DNA of 64,000 bases from SYFY01 sp041752315 (GTDB lineage Bacteria; Pseudomonadota; Gammaproteobacteria; Pseudomonadales; Azotimanducaceae): NCBI GenBank assembly GCA_041752315.1, contig JBGSHJ010000060.1, positions 62,001 to 126,000 on the forward strand. The letters run 5' to 3'. The number at the start of each line of letters is the position of its first letter. Positions within the stretch are counted from its first letter, which is position 1. A program made the position numbers and the translations under genes. The notes below the pieces were generated by a model, which saw only the letters and a program-made list of their open reading frames with translations, was not told where the DNA came from and searched no databases. Shown here one piece after another: positions 50,014 through 58,770 of this stretch.

Positions 50014-51111
50014 GTGAAATTGAAGTACTGGCGCAGTTCGCTGCGAGGGCTACTGCGCACACTGATGGTGTTGACACTGAGCGCCGTGTCAGGCCCCGGG
50101 TGGACGGCTGCCGCACAGCCACTGCGAATCGCCTTCGTGCACGAACATCCAGTGAGCGCCGGTGGCTGGAGCCAGTCGCACGACAAGGCACGCAAGGGGC
50201 TGGAGGAAATCTTTGGCAAGTCCATCATGGTCACCACGCTTGAAGGCGTGATGCCGGGTCCGGACACGGTCCGTGTTCTCACGCGACTGGCCAGGGATCG
50301 GTACGACATGATCTTTGCCACGTCTTTTGGGCACATGAACGCCGTCATGAAGGTGGCGCAGCAGTTTCCGGGCACCACCTTCGAACACGCATCCGGCTAC
50401 AAGCAGGCTCGCAACGTCGGTACCTACCAGATCCGCGCCTACGAAGGGCGCTATCTGGCAGGCATGATTGCCGGTGCAATGACCCGGACCAATCAGATTG
50501 GCTATGTCGGAGCCTTTCAGATTCCGGAAGTGGTGCGCGATATCAACGCGTTCACGCTCGGTGTGCGTGCAGTCAATCCAGCTGCCAACGTGCGATTGAT
50601 ATGGATCAACACCTGGCTCGACCCGTCGCGCGAACGTGAAGCGGCCGAACTTCTCATTGCCGAGAAGGCTGATGTCATCACCCATCACACGGAGACTCCG
50701 GCCATCGCGGTTGCTGCAGAAGCAGCCGGTGTGCATGTCATCGGCTATCAGTTTGATCGGTCGGCATTTGCGCCGAAGCACCATCTGCTCACGGTGGAAC
50801 ACAATTGGCTGCCCATCTATCGGGAAAAAGTGCAGGCGCGCCTGGAGGGACGATGGAAATCAAACCTCGTCTGGCTGGGCCTTGCCAACGACGCCACCCG
50901 GCTGGTCAGCCTGTCGAAAGCCATACCGGCAAAAGTGCTGGATGATGTGGAAACCGCTCGCCAGGGCATCATCAACGGCAGTCTTTCGATTTTTGCAGGC
51001 CCCTTGCGAGACAATCAGAACGTCATGCGGGTTGCTGCTGGCCAGACACTGAACGACAAGGACCTCAGCGCCATCGAGTGGATCGTCGAAGGGGTCAGCA
51101 ACAGCCGTTGA
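50014..51111 (+). CDS. BMP family substrate-binding protein
   Basis: A 365-residue exported binding protein of the basic-membrane-protein/PnrA family, which binds purine nucleosides and related compounds. It has a signal peptide (LLRTLMVLTLSAVSG), then LRIAFVHEHPVSAGGWSQSHD, IFATSFGHMNAVMKVA, GRYLAGMIAGAMTRTNQIGYVGAF and HHTETPAIAVAAEAAGVHVIGYQFD. GTG 50014, preceded by GGAG nine bases upstream, is preferred to ATG 49999. In this purine context the ligand is probably a nucleoside, base or ureide. Last gene of the TonB-ABC operon. Confidence 0.9.
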   Translation: MKLKYWRSSLRGLLRTLMVLTLSAVSGPGWTAAAQPLRIAFVHEHPVSAGGWSQSHDKARKGLEEIFGKSIMVTTLEGVMPGPDTVRVLTRLARDRYDMIFATSFGHMNAVMKVAQQFPGTTFEHASGYKQARNVGTYQIRAYEGRYLAGMIAGAMTRTNQIGYVGAFQIPEVVRDINAFTLGVRAVNPAANVRLIWINTWLDPSREREAAELLIAEKADVITHHTETPAIAVAAEAAGVHVIGYQFDRSAFAPKHHLLTVEHNWLPIYREKVQARLEGRWKSNLVWLGLANDATRLVSLSKAIPAKVLDDVETARQGIINGSLSIFAGPLRDNQNVMRVAAGQTLNDKDLSAIEWIVEGVSNSR

Positions 51112-51144
51112 CCGCCGTTCTTCGCGATCAACCCCGGAACGTCA

Positions 51145-52344
51145 TCACATCAGGAGTCGCTGACCTGTCCAGTACACCGCAACGATGCCAATCGCAATGG
51201 ACGCTGGTCGCACCACCCAGACGCCATAACCCGGATGGGAGCGCCAGTAACCAAACATTGCAAACAGCAATCCGATCCAGACCAGTTGACCCAGTTCAAC
51301 GCCGACGTTGAAGCCTGCCAGGGCCCAGAGCGTGCCATCGGCCGGCAATCCTGCATCCTTGAGAGCCTGGGCAAATCCAAGTCCGTGGACCAGGCCAAAA
51401 ACAAACACCACCGCCAGGCGCCACTTGAGTCCCGGTTCGCCGCGCAGATTCTCGAAAGCGACCCATGCGATGGACAACGCAATGACTGGCTCGACGATCG
51501 AACCACGCAGTTCCACCCAGGACAATGCCGCCATTCCCAGCGTCATGGTATGCGCCACGGTGTAAGTGCTGATCAGGCCAACGAGCCTGCCAAGTCGGCG
51601 ACAACCGAGGAAAAGTCCGGCCACGAACAGCAGATGATCCAGACCATCAGGAAGAATGTGATAAAAGCCATACACCAGGTACTGCCAGACGATCGTTGTC
51701 AGAGAGTCTTCTGCTTGAGCGTCGGAACCTGATTCACGACTGGCAATGACCGAACCTGGACGGGCAGGCTCCGAAACCTGCACCAGGCCAGGCACCAGCA
51801 GCGGGCTGCGTTGTTCGGCCACCAGCCAGCGACTCACCGTCACGCCATTCGCCACATCACGCAGCGTCACGGCGATGGGTTCTTCAAAGGGAAACTCGGG
51901 TTCGAAGATCACCCGCACCGGGGCCACCGAGCCATCGGCAAGGACCGGCAACCGGCCTTCGAGCCACAGTCTGGCCCGCGGCCAGTTGAACCCGGACAAA
52001 AACGTTTCAAGTGCCTCCTCGGGCATCTTCAGATCAATGGGCGCGAGTGAGATCCGTGTATCGCCACTGGTCAGGTGGACGGCCGCCGCCACCTGCCGGG
52101 CGAGCGCCGCAAGCTCCGTGTTGTTCAGGGGAACATCGGCCTGGCTGGCTGCATGAAACTGCGTCGAACCACCCAGCGCAACGGTCAGATCAAGATCGAG
52201 CTGTACACGCACGGAGAGATTCGCCTGGATGTCGATCTCGACACGACTCATGTTCAACAAGTGCGCCGACACACTCGCCGGCCAGCAGAACAGACAGAGG
52301 ATCGTGACGAGGCTGATACAGCCCCGTGGCACACGGTGGAGCAT
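51145..52344 (-). CDS. HupE/UreJ-2 family membrane protein
   Basis: A 399-residue protein with a signal peptide (LVTILCLFCWPASVSAHLL), a ~190-residue extracytoplasmic beta-rich domain and about six C-terminal helices. HILPDGLDHLLFVAGLFLGC, LVHGLGFAQALKDAGL and FNVGVELGQLVWIGLL are the HupE/UreJ_2 signature. HupE/UreJ proteins are linked to nickel or cobalt uptake; this large subgroup is not characterised. It is the last gene of the receptor operon, 13 bp after the adenine deaminase stop, so a metal supply role for the metallo-deaminases is possible but unproven. Confidence 0.85.
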   Translation of the reverse strand: MLHRVPRGCISLVTILCLFCWPASVSAHLLNMSRVEIDIQANLSVRVQLDLDLTVALGGSTQFHAASQADVPLNNTELAALARQVAAAVHLTSGDTRISLAPIDLKMPEEALETFLSGFNWPRARLWLEGRLPVLADGSVAPVRVIFEPEFPFEEPIAVTLRDVANGVTVSRWLVAEQRSPLLVPGLVQVSEPARPGSVIASRESGSDAQAEDSLTTIVWQYLVYGFYHILPDGLDHLLFVAGLFLGCRRLGRLVGLISTYTVAHTMTLGMAALSWVELRGSIVEPVIALSIAWVAFENLRGEPGLKWRLAVVFVFGLVHGLGFAQALKDAGLPADGTLWALAGFNVGVELGQLVWIGLLFAMFGYWRSHPGYGVWVVRPASIAIGIVAVYWTGQRLLM

Positions 52345-52357
52345 CAGCGAGTCGCCG

Positions 52358-54256
52358 TCACCAGACTACCGGATGGGTTTCGCCGGTCACCACATTGACA
52401 AAACCACCTGGATTGCCCTCGTAAGGGGCGACCAGTTGCCACCGCCATGGGGACGCGGTAAGGAAGGCAAATCGCATGCGATCAGGCAAGCCTGGAGCAC
52501 CGATCCACTGCATGCTGTCTGCGTTCTGCGCAAGGGTCTCGACTTCTTTCGCAACCTCGGCAGCGAGTCGCTGGCTCACCAGTCCGGCGATCTCCAGGCG
52601 GATGCGGGCAACCACCTGGCCCTCCTTGACCAGCGCCCATCCACCCTGCATCTCCGCCACGGCGTTGGCCGCCATGGCCATCGCCTCATCGTCGTTACCC
52701 AGCACCCAGACATTGTGCAGATCATGGGATTGAGAACTGGCAAGCGCCGATCCGGGGGTGATCGGGCCGACGTTGCGCCAGAACATCTTTGCCACACCGG
52801 CATTGCCATGGTATCGATCCACCATGGCCACCTTGGAAATGCCGAGCGAAGCATCGGGCAGCACAACACCATCGGTCACCGGCAATTCCCCTTCGGCAAA
52901 CCGTTCAACAAACAGAAAGGGTTCCATGAGTGCGACTGTAACCGTGTCCCGATCCGGTGGTGCCTTGATCTGAAAATCTTCTGCAACCAGCCGACGGCCG
53001 ATCTTGATGGTGTTGTGTGCGCTCCTGGCATACTCGATTTTTGGTATGGGCAACAGGTACTGCCCATCCTTGCCAGCAAGTACACCATTGGCAAACACCT
53101 CCCTGATCTCAACGGTGTCCGGATTGCTCAGCAACACGACATCGGCATGTCGTCCCGGGGCGATGGAGCCCACCAGATGATCGATATTGAAGTGTCTGGC
53201 CGCGTTGTAGCCTCCCAGCTGATAGGCGGTGGTGACAGGGACACCGGCTCGAATGGCCGTGCGGATGTTGTAGTCCATGGAACCCAGCTCACTGGTCACC
53301 AGGACATCCCGATCATCCGTGGCTACGGACAGATTGCTCCAGTCCTGCAGACCCTTTTTCAGCAGGTAGGGGAACAGCACACGTGCGGCATCGACCCTCG
53401 CTTCAATGAAAACGCCACTCTGGAGTTTCAGGAAGCCCTCTTCCGCTTCTCGCACCTCATGGTCGCTGGAGAGCCCGGCAGCCGCAAACGCGTTGATCTG
53501 ATCCAGCCCGCGCAATCCACTGCCATGCCCTTCCACCACGCCACGCTTGTCCCACGTCGCCTGAATCATCCCCCAGATCCGGTCCTTGCCAGGTGCATCG
53601 GGATCGCTGACTGCCGGCCAGTCCATGACTTCGCCCAGGCCAACCACACGCAGGTCCTGGTCCATGAAGCGGACCATCTCTTCGAAGCCGTAATGACCAC
53701 CACCAAATTCATAGACGGTTGGCGGTGTGGCCGAACCGACCGTCGGGAAGACCTTCAGAGGCACACCGGCACGTTCGGCCTCGAGCCAGTATGTGATGTT
53801 GTCGTTGCCGATCACATTGGAGATCTCGTGGCTGTCTTCAACGGTCCAGGTCGACCCCTTGGGCACGACCAGCGCGGCTTCGTATTCCGGTGTGAGATAC
53901 GTGCTCTCTATGTGCTTGTGCGACTCGCCAAAACCTGGAACCGCCCAGCGACCGGTTGCATCGTGGACCCTGGTCGCCTTGCCAGGCCAACCGCCTACCG
54001 GACCAACCCAGGCGATCCGCTGACCCTTGATGACGATGTCCTGCTTTTCCAGCCATTGATTCGTGAACACGTTCAAAACCGTTGCACCGCGAATGATCAG
54101 GTCCGCAGGCTTGCGGGCCAGCGCAACCTGGATCAACTCCTGTCGTACGAGCACCTCTGCCTTGCTGTCAGGTGCTGCCTGAACCGGACTGCCGAGCAGC
54201 ATGGTCCATGTCAGCATTCCAGCCAGGCGAAGCAGCATTCGTCGGGAACGTTTCAT
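52358..54256 (-). CDS. ade: exported adenine deaminase (Ade type) with Tat-like signal
   Basis: A 632-residue enzyme of the Ade family (binuclear metal amidohydrolase, distinct from ADA-like enzymes). PADLIIRGATVLNVFTNQW, AVPGFGESHKHIES (metal site), VVGLGEVMDWPAV, LDQINAFAAAGLSSDHE and the C-terminal DRYHGNAGVAKMFWRNVG are family features. The N terminus, KRSRRMLLRLAGMLTWTMLLG with VQAAP cleavage, is a signal peptide with a twin-arginine-like SRRMLLR motif; usual Ade proteins are cytoplasmic. Its ATG overlaps the preceding amidohydrolase stop. It would release hypoxanthine and ammonia from adenine in the periplasm. Confidence 0.87.
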   Translation of the reverse strand: MKRSRRMLLRLAGMLTWTMLLGSPVQAAPDSKAEVLVRQELIQVALARKPADLIIRGATVLNVFTNQWLEKQDIVIKGQRIAWVGPVGGWPGKATRVHDATGRWAVPGFGESHKHIESTYLTPEYEAALVVPKGSTWTVEDSHEISNVIGNDNITYWLEAERAGVPLKVFPTVGSATPPTVYEFGGGHYGFEEMVRFMDQDLRVVGLGEVMDWPAVSDPDAPGKDRIWGMIQATWDKRGVVEGHGSGLRGLDQINAFAAAGLSSDHEVREAEEGFLKLQSGVFIEARVDAARVLFPYLLKKGLQDWSNLSVATDDRDVLVTSELGSMDYNIRTAIRAGVPVTTAYQLGGYNAARHFNIDHLVGSIAPGRHADVVLLSNPDTVEIREVFANGVLAGKDGQYLLPIPKIEYARSAHNTIKIGRRLVAEDFQIKAPPDRDTVTVALMEPFLFVERFAEGELPVTDGVVLPDASLGISKVAMVDRYHGNAGVAKMFWRNVGPITPGSALASSQSHDLHNVWVLGNDDEAMAMAANAVAEMQGGWALVKEGQVVARIRLEIAGLVSQRLAAEVAKEVETLAQNADSMQWIGAPGLPDRMRFAFLTASPWRWQLVAPYEGNPGGFVNVVTGETHPVVW

Positions 54257-55620
54257 AGTTTGATATCCAGTCGATTGATCAGTGCCCTTGCCTCGGTGGC
54301 AAGCCTTGTTTCGTCAAGATCGGGAAACTCGCCATCACGCCAGACGATACGGCCGTTGATCACGGTCATGCTGGCCTGACCACTGAACCCTACCTTTGCC
54401 GGCAGACTCATCGGATCATGCAGCGTGCCAGCGTATTCAAGGCCGGCGACATCCATGCAGAAAAAATCAGCGCCTGCGCCAGGCACCAGCCGACCCAGTT
54501 CCGGACAACCCAGCAGGTCAGCCCCGCCACGGGTTGCAAAGCGCAAAAAGTCTGCAGGCCGCGGCGTGGGCCGCCCATGCAACCCGGCCGCGAGCGTCTG
54601 CAGCAGATAAGCCGTGCGGACACACTCCAGCAGATTCGATGCATCGTTGGACGACTGCCCGTCGACGCCCAGACCAACACGTACACCGGCCTGCGCCATG
54701 CCGGTGACATCGGTGATGCGCTGCCCAACCAGAAAGACCGGGGCCGGACAGTGCGCAACACCGGTTCCCGACGCCGCCAATGCAGCGATCTCTTCGCGAT
54801 CAAATTCCCAGCCGTGTGCAATCCAGACGTCGGGTCCAGCAAAGCCCTGGGCCTCACACCAGGCGATCGAGCCCATGCCGTGGCGGGCCTTGATCACATT
54901 GTTTTCCCCTTCACCCAGATGGGTGTGCATGCGCACGCCTCGCGCCCGGGACAGGGACACGGATCCGGTAAAGGTTTCGGCTGAGCAATTGGCGGGCTGA
55001 CACGGCGAAACCACCACTCGGCGCATCGACAGCGGGCCAGGATCATGAAACCGGGTGATCAACCGGTCACAGTCATTCAGAAATTCTTCCGGAGTCTCCA
55101 CCAGCGCGTCCGGGACCACACCTCCGCTGCGCCCATCCAGAGTATTGGCACCGCGCCCGGCGTGCAGGCGCATGCCCAATCGGCGGGCCGCCTCGAACTG
55201 GAGATCGACCAGTTCTTTCGTGACACCAGCGGGAAAGCAGTACTGATGATCAAATGCCGTGGTACAGCCATGTTTGACGAGATCGGCCATGCTGATCAAT
55301 GCGCTGTAATAGAATGCCTCGGCCGGCAAACGGGAAAAGGTCGGGTAGATGCGCGTGATCCAGTCAAGCACATCCATGGGCCACGCAAGTGCCGCTCGGT
55401 TGCGTACCAGTGCCTGGAAAAAGTGGTGATGGGTATTGATGAGACCGGGGTAAATGTACCAGCTTGATGCATCGATCGATGTGCATGAACCTGTTACCAC
55501 AAGATCATGCCCGATCTGCGCGATTCGACGGTCCTCGACCAGCATGTCTACCCCGTGCAAAACGCTGTCACGATCATCGCAGGTGACCAGCGCCAGAATA
55601 TTCTTCAGCAGGATCGTCAC
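54253..55620 (-). CDS. HHH-type ATZ/TRZ-like amidohydrolase, probable purine deaminase (2)
   Basis: A 455-residue zinc amidohydrolase close in type to 8-oxoguanine deaminase: YPGLINTHHHFFQALVRNRA, TAFDHQYCFP, MHTHLGEGENN, WIAHGWEFDREE, HCPAPVFLVGQ and GLGVDGQSSNDASNL. The region after the binding loop (DVLDWITRIYPTFSRL) differs from the 25.4-kb enzyme, so a related substrate such as another oxidised or hydroxylated purine is likely; it cannot be assigned by eye. It overlaps both neighbours by four bases. Third of the deaminase genes in the receptor operon in reverse order. Confidence 0.85.
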   Translation of the reverse strand: MTILLKNILALVTCDDRDSVLHGVDMLVEDRRIAQIGHDLVVTGSCTSIDASSWYIYPGLINTHHHFFQALVRNRAALAWPMDVLDWITRIYPTFSRLPAEAFYYSALISMADLVKHGCTTAFDHQYCFPAGVTKELVDLQFEAARRLGMRLHAGRGANTLDGRSGGVVPDALVETPEEFLNDCDRLITRFHDPGPLSMRRVVVSPCQPANCSAETFTGSVSLSRARGVRMHTHLGEGENNVIKARHGMGSIAWCEAQGFAGPDVWIAHGWEFDREEIAALAASGTGVAHCPAPVFLVGQRITDVTGMAQAGVRVGLGVDGQSSNDASNLLECVRTAYLLQTLAAGLHGRPTPRPADFLRFATRGGADLLGCPELGRLVPGAGADFFCMDVAGLEYAGTLHDPMSLPAKVGFSGQASMTVINGRIVWRDGEFPDLDETRLATEARALINRLDIKL

Positions 55621-56972
55621 GTCAGGATGCCCATCAGTCGCTCACGCTCCCGTCGGGCACGGATGGCGAGGTCGGTGTGGTCGATGCCCAGCACAACCCC
55701 CTCCTCGACCACCCAGCGACCGTTGACCATCACCTTGCTGGCAATCACCGGTTCACCACACAGCACCGGTGCCAGTGCCTGCTGCCAGACACCCATGAAC
55801 CGGGGTTCGTCCAGGCGGTACAACGAAAGGTCGGCACACGCGCCGGTTTCCAGTCGCCCGGTGTTCAATCCAAGCAGGTCCGCACCTGCCGATGTTGCCC
55901 ATTCCAGCACCTTGCTGGCTGAAGTTGCCGACGCACCACCCACCGCACGATGAATGAGCCAGGTCTGCATCATCTCGTTGACCATGCTGCCGGACTCTGC
56001 GGAGCCGGAGCCATCAACACCGATGGTGACCTGCATGCCGGCACTCGCCATGGAAGGCACCGCCGCCACGCCACTGCCAAGCCGACAGTTGGAAACCGGA
56101 CAATGTGCGATCCCCGTTCGATACCGGGCGAGCCGTTCGATCGCGGATTGATCGGCGTACACCAGATGGGCGTACCAGACATCCTCCCCCAACCACCCCA
56201 CCGACTCTGCATATTCCACGGCAGAGAGACCGCGCAATGATCGCGCCATGTTTTCGTCGTGCTGCACTTCGAGCAGATGGCTGTGCATTCGCAATCCATG
56301 GCTACGCGCAAAGGATGCCATCTCACGCAGGTCTTCAGGTTCAGTGGTGTGAATCACCGACGTGGGTGCAACGACCAGGCGAAACATCGAATCGGGTGAT
56401 CCATCATGATGACGATGGAGGGTCGCCTCCGTCCGCTTCAGCCAGAGATCGCGGTTCTCGGTCAGACGTGCGGAAGACTCAAGCCCCTTGTGGGTGCCGC
56501 GGATGGTGGCACCACCCCGACAAAGAACAAAACGGATACCGGTTTCCGTCGCTGCCTGGATCAGGGCCGCTTCCACTTCCATGGCATTGTCAGAACTGTC
56601 ATAGAGATAGTGATGATCCGCACACGTCGTGCAGCCGGCCCGCAGCAGCTCTGCAAAGCCGATTCGCGCAGCCGCATACATGGTTTCCGGAGTGATGTGT
56701 GGCCACGCTGCAAAGGGCACTGCCGGCAGCCAGGCATTGAGATCCGCTGCGATTCCGGCCGGCATCCCCTTGAGAATCGACTGCGCCAGATGATGATGGG
56801 TGTTGATGAGTCCCGGCCAGAGCAGCAGACCGGAAGCATCGAGAACTTCCACTTCGGGTGGTGTTGCCAGCCTCGGACCAATGGCTGCGATCTTCTGATC
56901 ACGCACCAGTACATCCTGCGGCCCATCAACCGTCAATGCACCGCGAATCATCACCTCTCGCGAAGACTTCAC
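55617..56972 (-). CDS. HHH-type ATZ/TRZ-like amidohydrolase, probable purine deaminase (1)
   Basis: A 451-residue zinc amidohydrolase. WPGLINTHHHLAQSILKGMP, TCADHHYLYDSSD, LRMHSHLLEVQHDE, VWYAHLVYADQSAIERL, HCPVSNCRLGSG and TIGVDGSGSAESGSMV show the complete metal site. Compared with 8-oxoguanine deaminase, the second metal-site segment is HSHLLEVQ in place of HTHLAET, and GVDGSGSAESG replaces GVDGSASND, so its substrate pocket has changed. GTG starts and GTGA overlaps link it to the binding-protein gene upstream and the next amidohydrolase. It probably deaminates the imported heterocycle. Confidence 0.85.
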   Translation of the reverse strand: MKSSREVMIRGALTVDGPQDVLVRDQKIAAIGPRLATPPEVEVLDASGLLLWPGLINTHHHLAQSILKGMPAGIAADLNAWLPAVPFAAWPHITPETMYAAARIGFAELLRAGCTTCADHHYLYDSSDNAMEVEAALIQAATETGIRFVLCRGGATIRGTHKGLESSARLTENRDLWLKRTEATLHRHHDGSPDSMFRLVVAPTSVIHTTEPEDLREMASFARSHGLRMHSHLLEVQHDENMARSLRGLSAVEYAESVGWLGEDVWYAHLVYADQSAIERLARYRTGIAHCPVSNCRLGSGVAAVPSMASAGMQVTIGVDGSGSAESGSMVNEMMQTWLIHRAVGGASATSASKVLEWATSAGADLLGLNTGRLETGACADLSLYRLDEPRFMGVWQQALAPVLCGEPVIASKVMVNGRWVVEEGVVLGIDHTDLAIRARRERERLMGILT

Positions 56973-57982
56973 TGTTGCACCAGCTCCTCAGGCAGATAGG
57001 TCAGGCCAAACGCAGCGCTCGCCTCGACAGGGCCACCCAGCAATCCCAGTGACTCCAGTTGCCGGATGTGCTCGTCAAGCCGGCGGACCCTGATGAGACC
57101 CAGGGTTTCCTGTTGATCCGGCTTGCCGAAGACCAGCTGATGGGACTGCATCGCGGACTTGGTCCACGCCATGTATTCCATGGTCTGCTGATCATTGAGT
57201 TTGCCAATCTCGGTGTGCGCGAGACTTCCATCACTGGCCATGTAGTCACGCCAGCCACGCAAGGACGCCATGACAAAGCCTCGCACCAGCTCCGGATTGT
57301 CCTGCGCAAACCGCTGGTTGGTGTAGACCAGGCGATAAGGGTCGAAGCCGGAGGACGAAAGTGGCAGCACACCCGGATCCACACCCTGTTTGGCCACGTA
57401 ATACGGCTCGCTGGTCAGAAAACACTGCTGGATGAAGGTCGGATCACCGAGAAACCTCGCCAGGCTGTAATCAAGCGGGATGAGCTGCAGACGTATGTCG
57501 AGGGTCTTCTGCAGGTACTGGACGTACGCAGCAGCAGGATTGAGCATCACCGTCCGCCCATCCAGATCAGCCAGTGTCGTTATGCCTGAATCCTTGTGGA
57601 ACATCACACATTGGGGGTCGTGCTGGAAGTATGGAAACAGCCCGAGCAACGGGATGCCCCGCGATATGGCCATCAGCAGGTTGTCGCTGGTACCCACCGC
57701 AAACTGCACCCGGTTGGTCGCCACCAGCTGCGGGATGTTGGTGAAATTGGCGCCTGGCCGGATCTCGACCTCCAGTCCCGCTTCCCGGTAGTAGCCGGCA
57801 CTGCGTGCGTAGTAGAAACCAGCGTGTTCCGGCTGGGCATACCAGTCTGTCTGCAGGACCACCGGCAGCAGAGCGTCCGTTCCGGAGTCTGCAGGTGAAG
57901 TGGATTGACCAGGACCTTCGCTGCATCCGGCCAGCAACAGGTATGCAACAAGAACGACCCAAATGCGCGAGAGGTGATTCAT
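56969..57982 (-). CDS. ABC transporter substrate-binding lipoprotein, NMT1/THI5-like
   Basis: A 337-residue binding protein with a lipobox (LLLAGC) and the NMT1/THI5-like opening VVLQTDWYAQPEHAGFYYAR. It is the paralogue of the binding protein at 13870-14997. NMT1/THI5-like genes in other Proteobacteria are found downstream of xanthine-sensing (NMT1-motif) riboswitches, so a purine ligand is a reasonable inference. ATG 57982 overlaps the permease stop (TGATG); GTG 57985 is also possible. It forms an importer with the next two genes. Confidence 0.92.
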   Translation of the reverse strand: MNHLSRIWVVLVAYLLLAGCSEGPGQSTSPADSGTDALLPVVLQTDWYAQPEHAGFYYARSAGYYREAGLEVEIRPGANFTNIPQLVATNRVQFAVGTSDNLLMAISRGIPLLGLFPYFQHDPQCVMFHKDSGITTLADLDGRTVMLNPAAAYVQYLQKTLDIRLQLIPLDYSLARFLGDPTFIQQCFLTSEPYYVAKQGVDPGVLPLSSSGFDPYRLVYTNQRFAQDNPELVRGFVMASLRGWRDYMASDGSLAHTEIGKLNDQQTMEYMAWTKSAMQSHQLVFGKPDQQETLGLIRVRRLDEHIRQLESLGLLGGPVEASAAFGLTYLPEELVQQ

Positions 57983-58770
57983 CACGCTTGTCTGTCGATC
58001 AGATACGACTCATGCCAGCGGCGCAGCGTAAGCCACGACAACAGGTTCACCATGCCCACAAACAGAAAGCCGATTGCACAGGACACGATGGCCGCCGCGA
58101 ACAGTGCAGGAATCTTGAACTGGGAATTGAAGATCATCACCACAAAACCGAGTCCTGCCTCATTGCTTGCACCCATGCCAGCCACGGTATCGCCATACAG
58201 CGCACCTATCGGTGTCAGGGCAGCGGCAATCTTCATTCCCGTCATGAAATAGGGCATCGCTGCAGGCGCTCGCAACCACATCAGTTGTTGCCAGCGATTT
58301 GCCTTGTAGACGGCAAACAGGTCCAGATGATTGCTGTCTGTCGAGCGCAGACCCATCGTGGTATTCGCAACAATCGGAAAGAAGCAGACCAGAAAGGTAA
58401 TGGCCGTGATGCTCGCCAGACCCTGGCCAGCCCAGATGATGATGATCGGCGCAATCACGATGATGGGTGTCATTTTCATCAGCAGGATGTACGGATAAGC
58501 ACCCCGATACGCCCACTCGCTGGAGGCAAGCAGAATCGACAGCAGCACGCCGCCCGCAATCGAGGTAAAAAAACCGATCAGACAGGCGATGGTGGTCTGG
58601 ATCGATCCAGCCAGCAGCATCTCGCGTTCCTCAAAACCCGCTTCGACAATCCTGTGCAGGGGTGGCAGCTGGTACTCCGGAATGTCGAACAGGGAGATGG
58701 CGCCATACCACCCGCCCAGCAACAGCAGACCAAACAGGATGGGCCAGCCGATTCGAGTCCAGACAGTCAT
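57982..58770 (-). CDS. ABC transporter permease, SsuC/TauC-like
   Basis: A 262-residue inner-membrane permease with about six helices. The ATPase-contact EAA loop is AVYKANRWQQLMWLRAPAAMPYFMTG, a clear BPD_transp_1 pattern, with GASNEAGLGFVVMIFNSQF after it. It overlaps the ATPase and binding-protein genes by 3-4 bases. It would carry the compound delivered by the NMT1/THI5-like protein across the inner membrane. Confidence 0.94.
   Translation of the reverse strand: MTVWTRIGWPILFGLLLLGGWYGAISLFDIPEYQLPPLHRIVEAGFEEREMLLAGSIQTTIACLIGFFTSIAGGVLLSILLASSEWAYRGAYPYILLMKMTPIIVIAPIIIIWAGQGLASITAITFLVCFFPIVANTTMGLRSTDSNHLDLFAVYKANRWQQLMWLRAPAAMPYFMTGMKIAAALTPIGALYGDTVAGMGASNEAGLGFVVMIFNSQFKIPALFAAAIVSCAIGFLFVGMVNLLSWLTLRRWHESYLIDRQA

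Noticed and set aside
52229..54379. A 716-codon open frame on the plus strand
   Set aside because: It is antisense to the exported adenine deaminase, whose motifs are unambiguous; the plus-strand translation has no family features.
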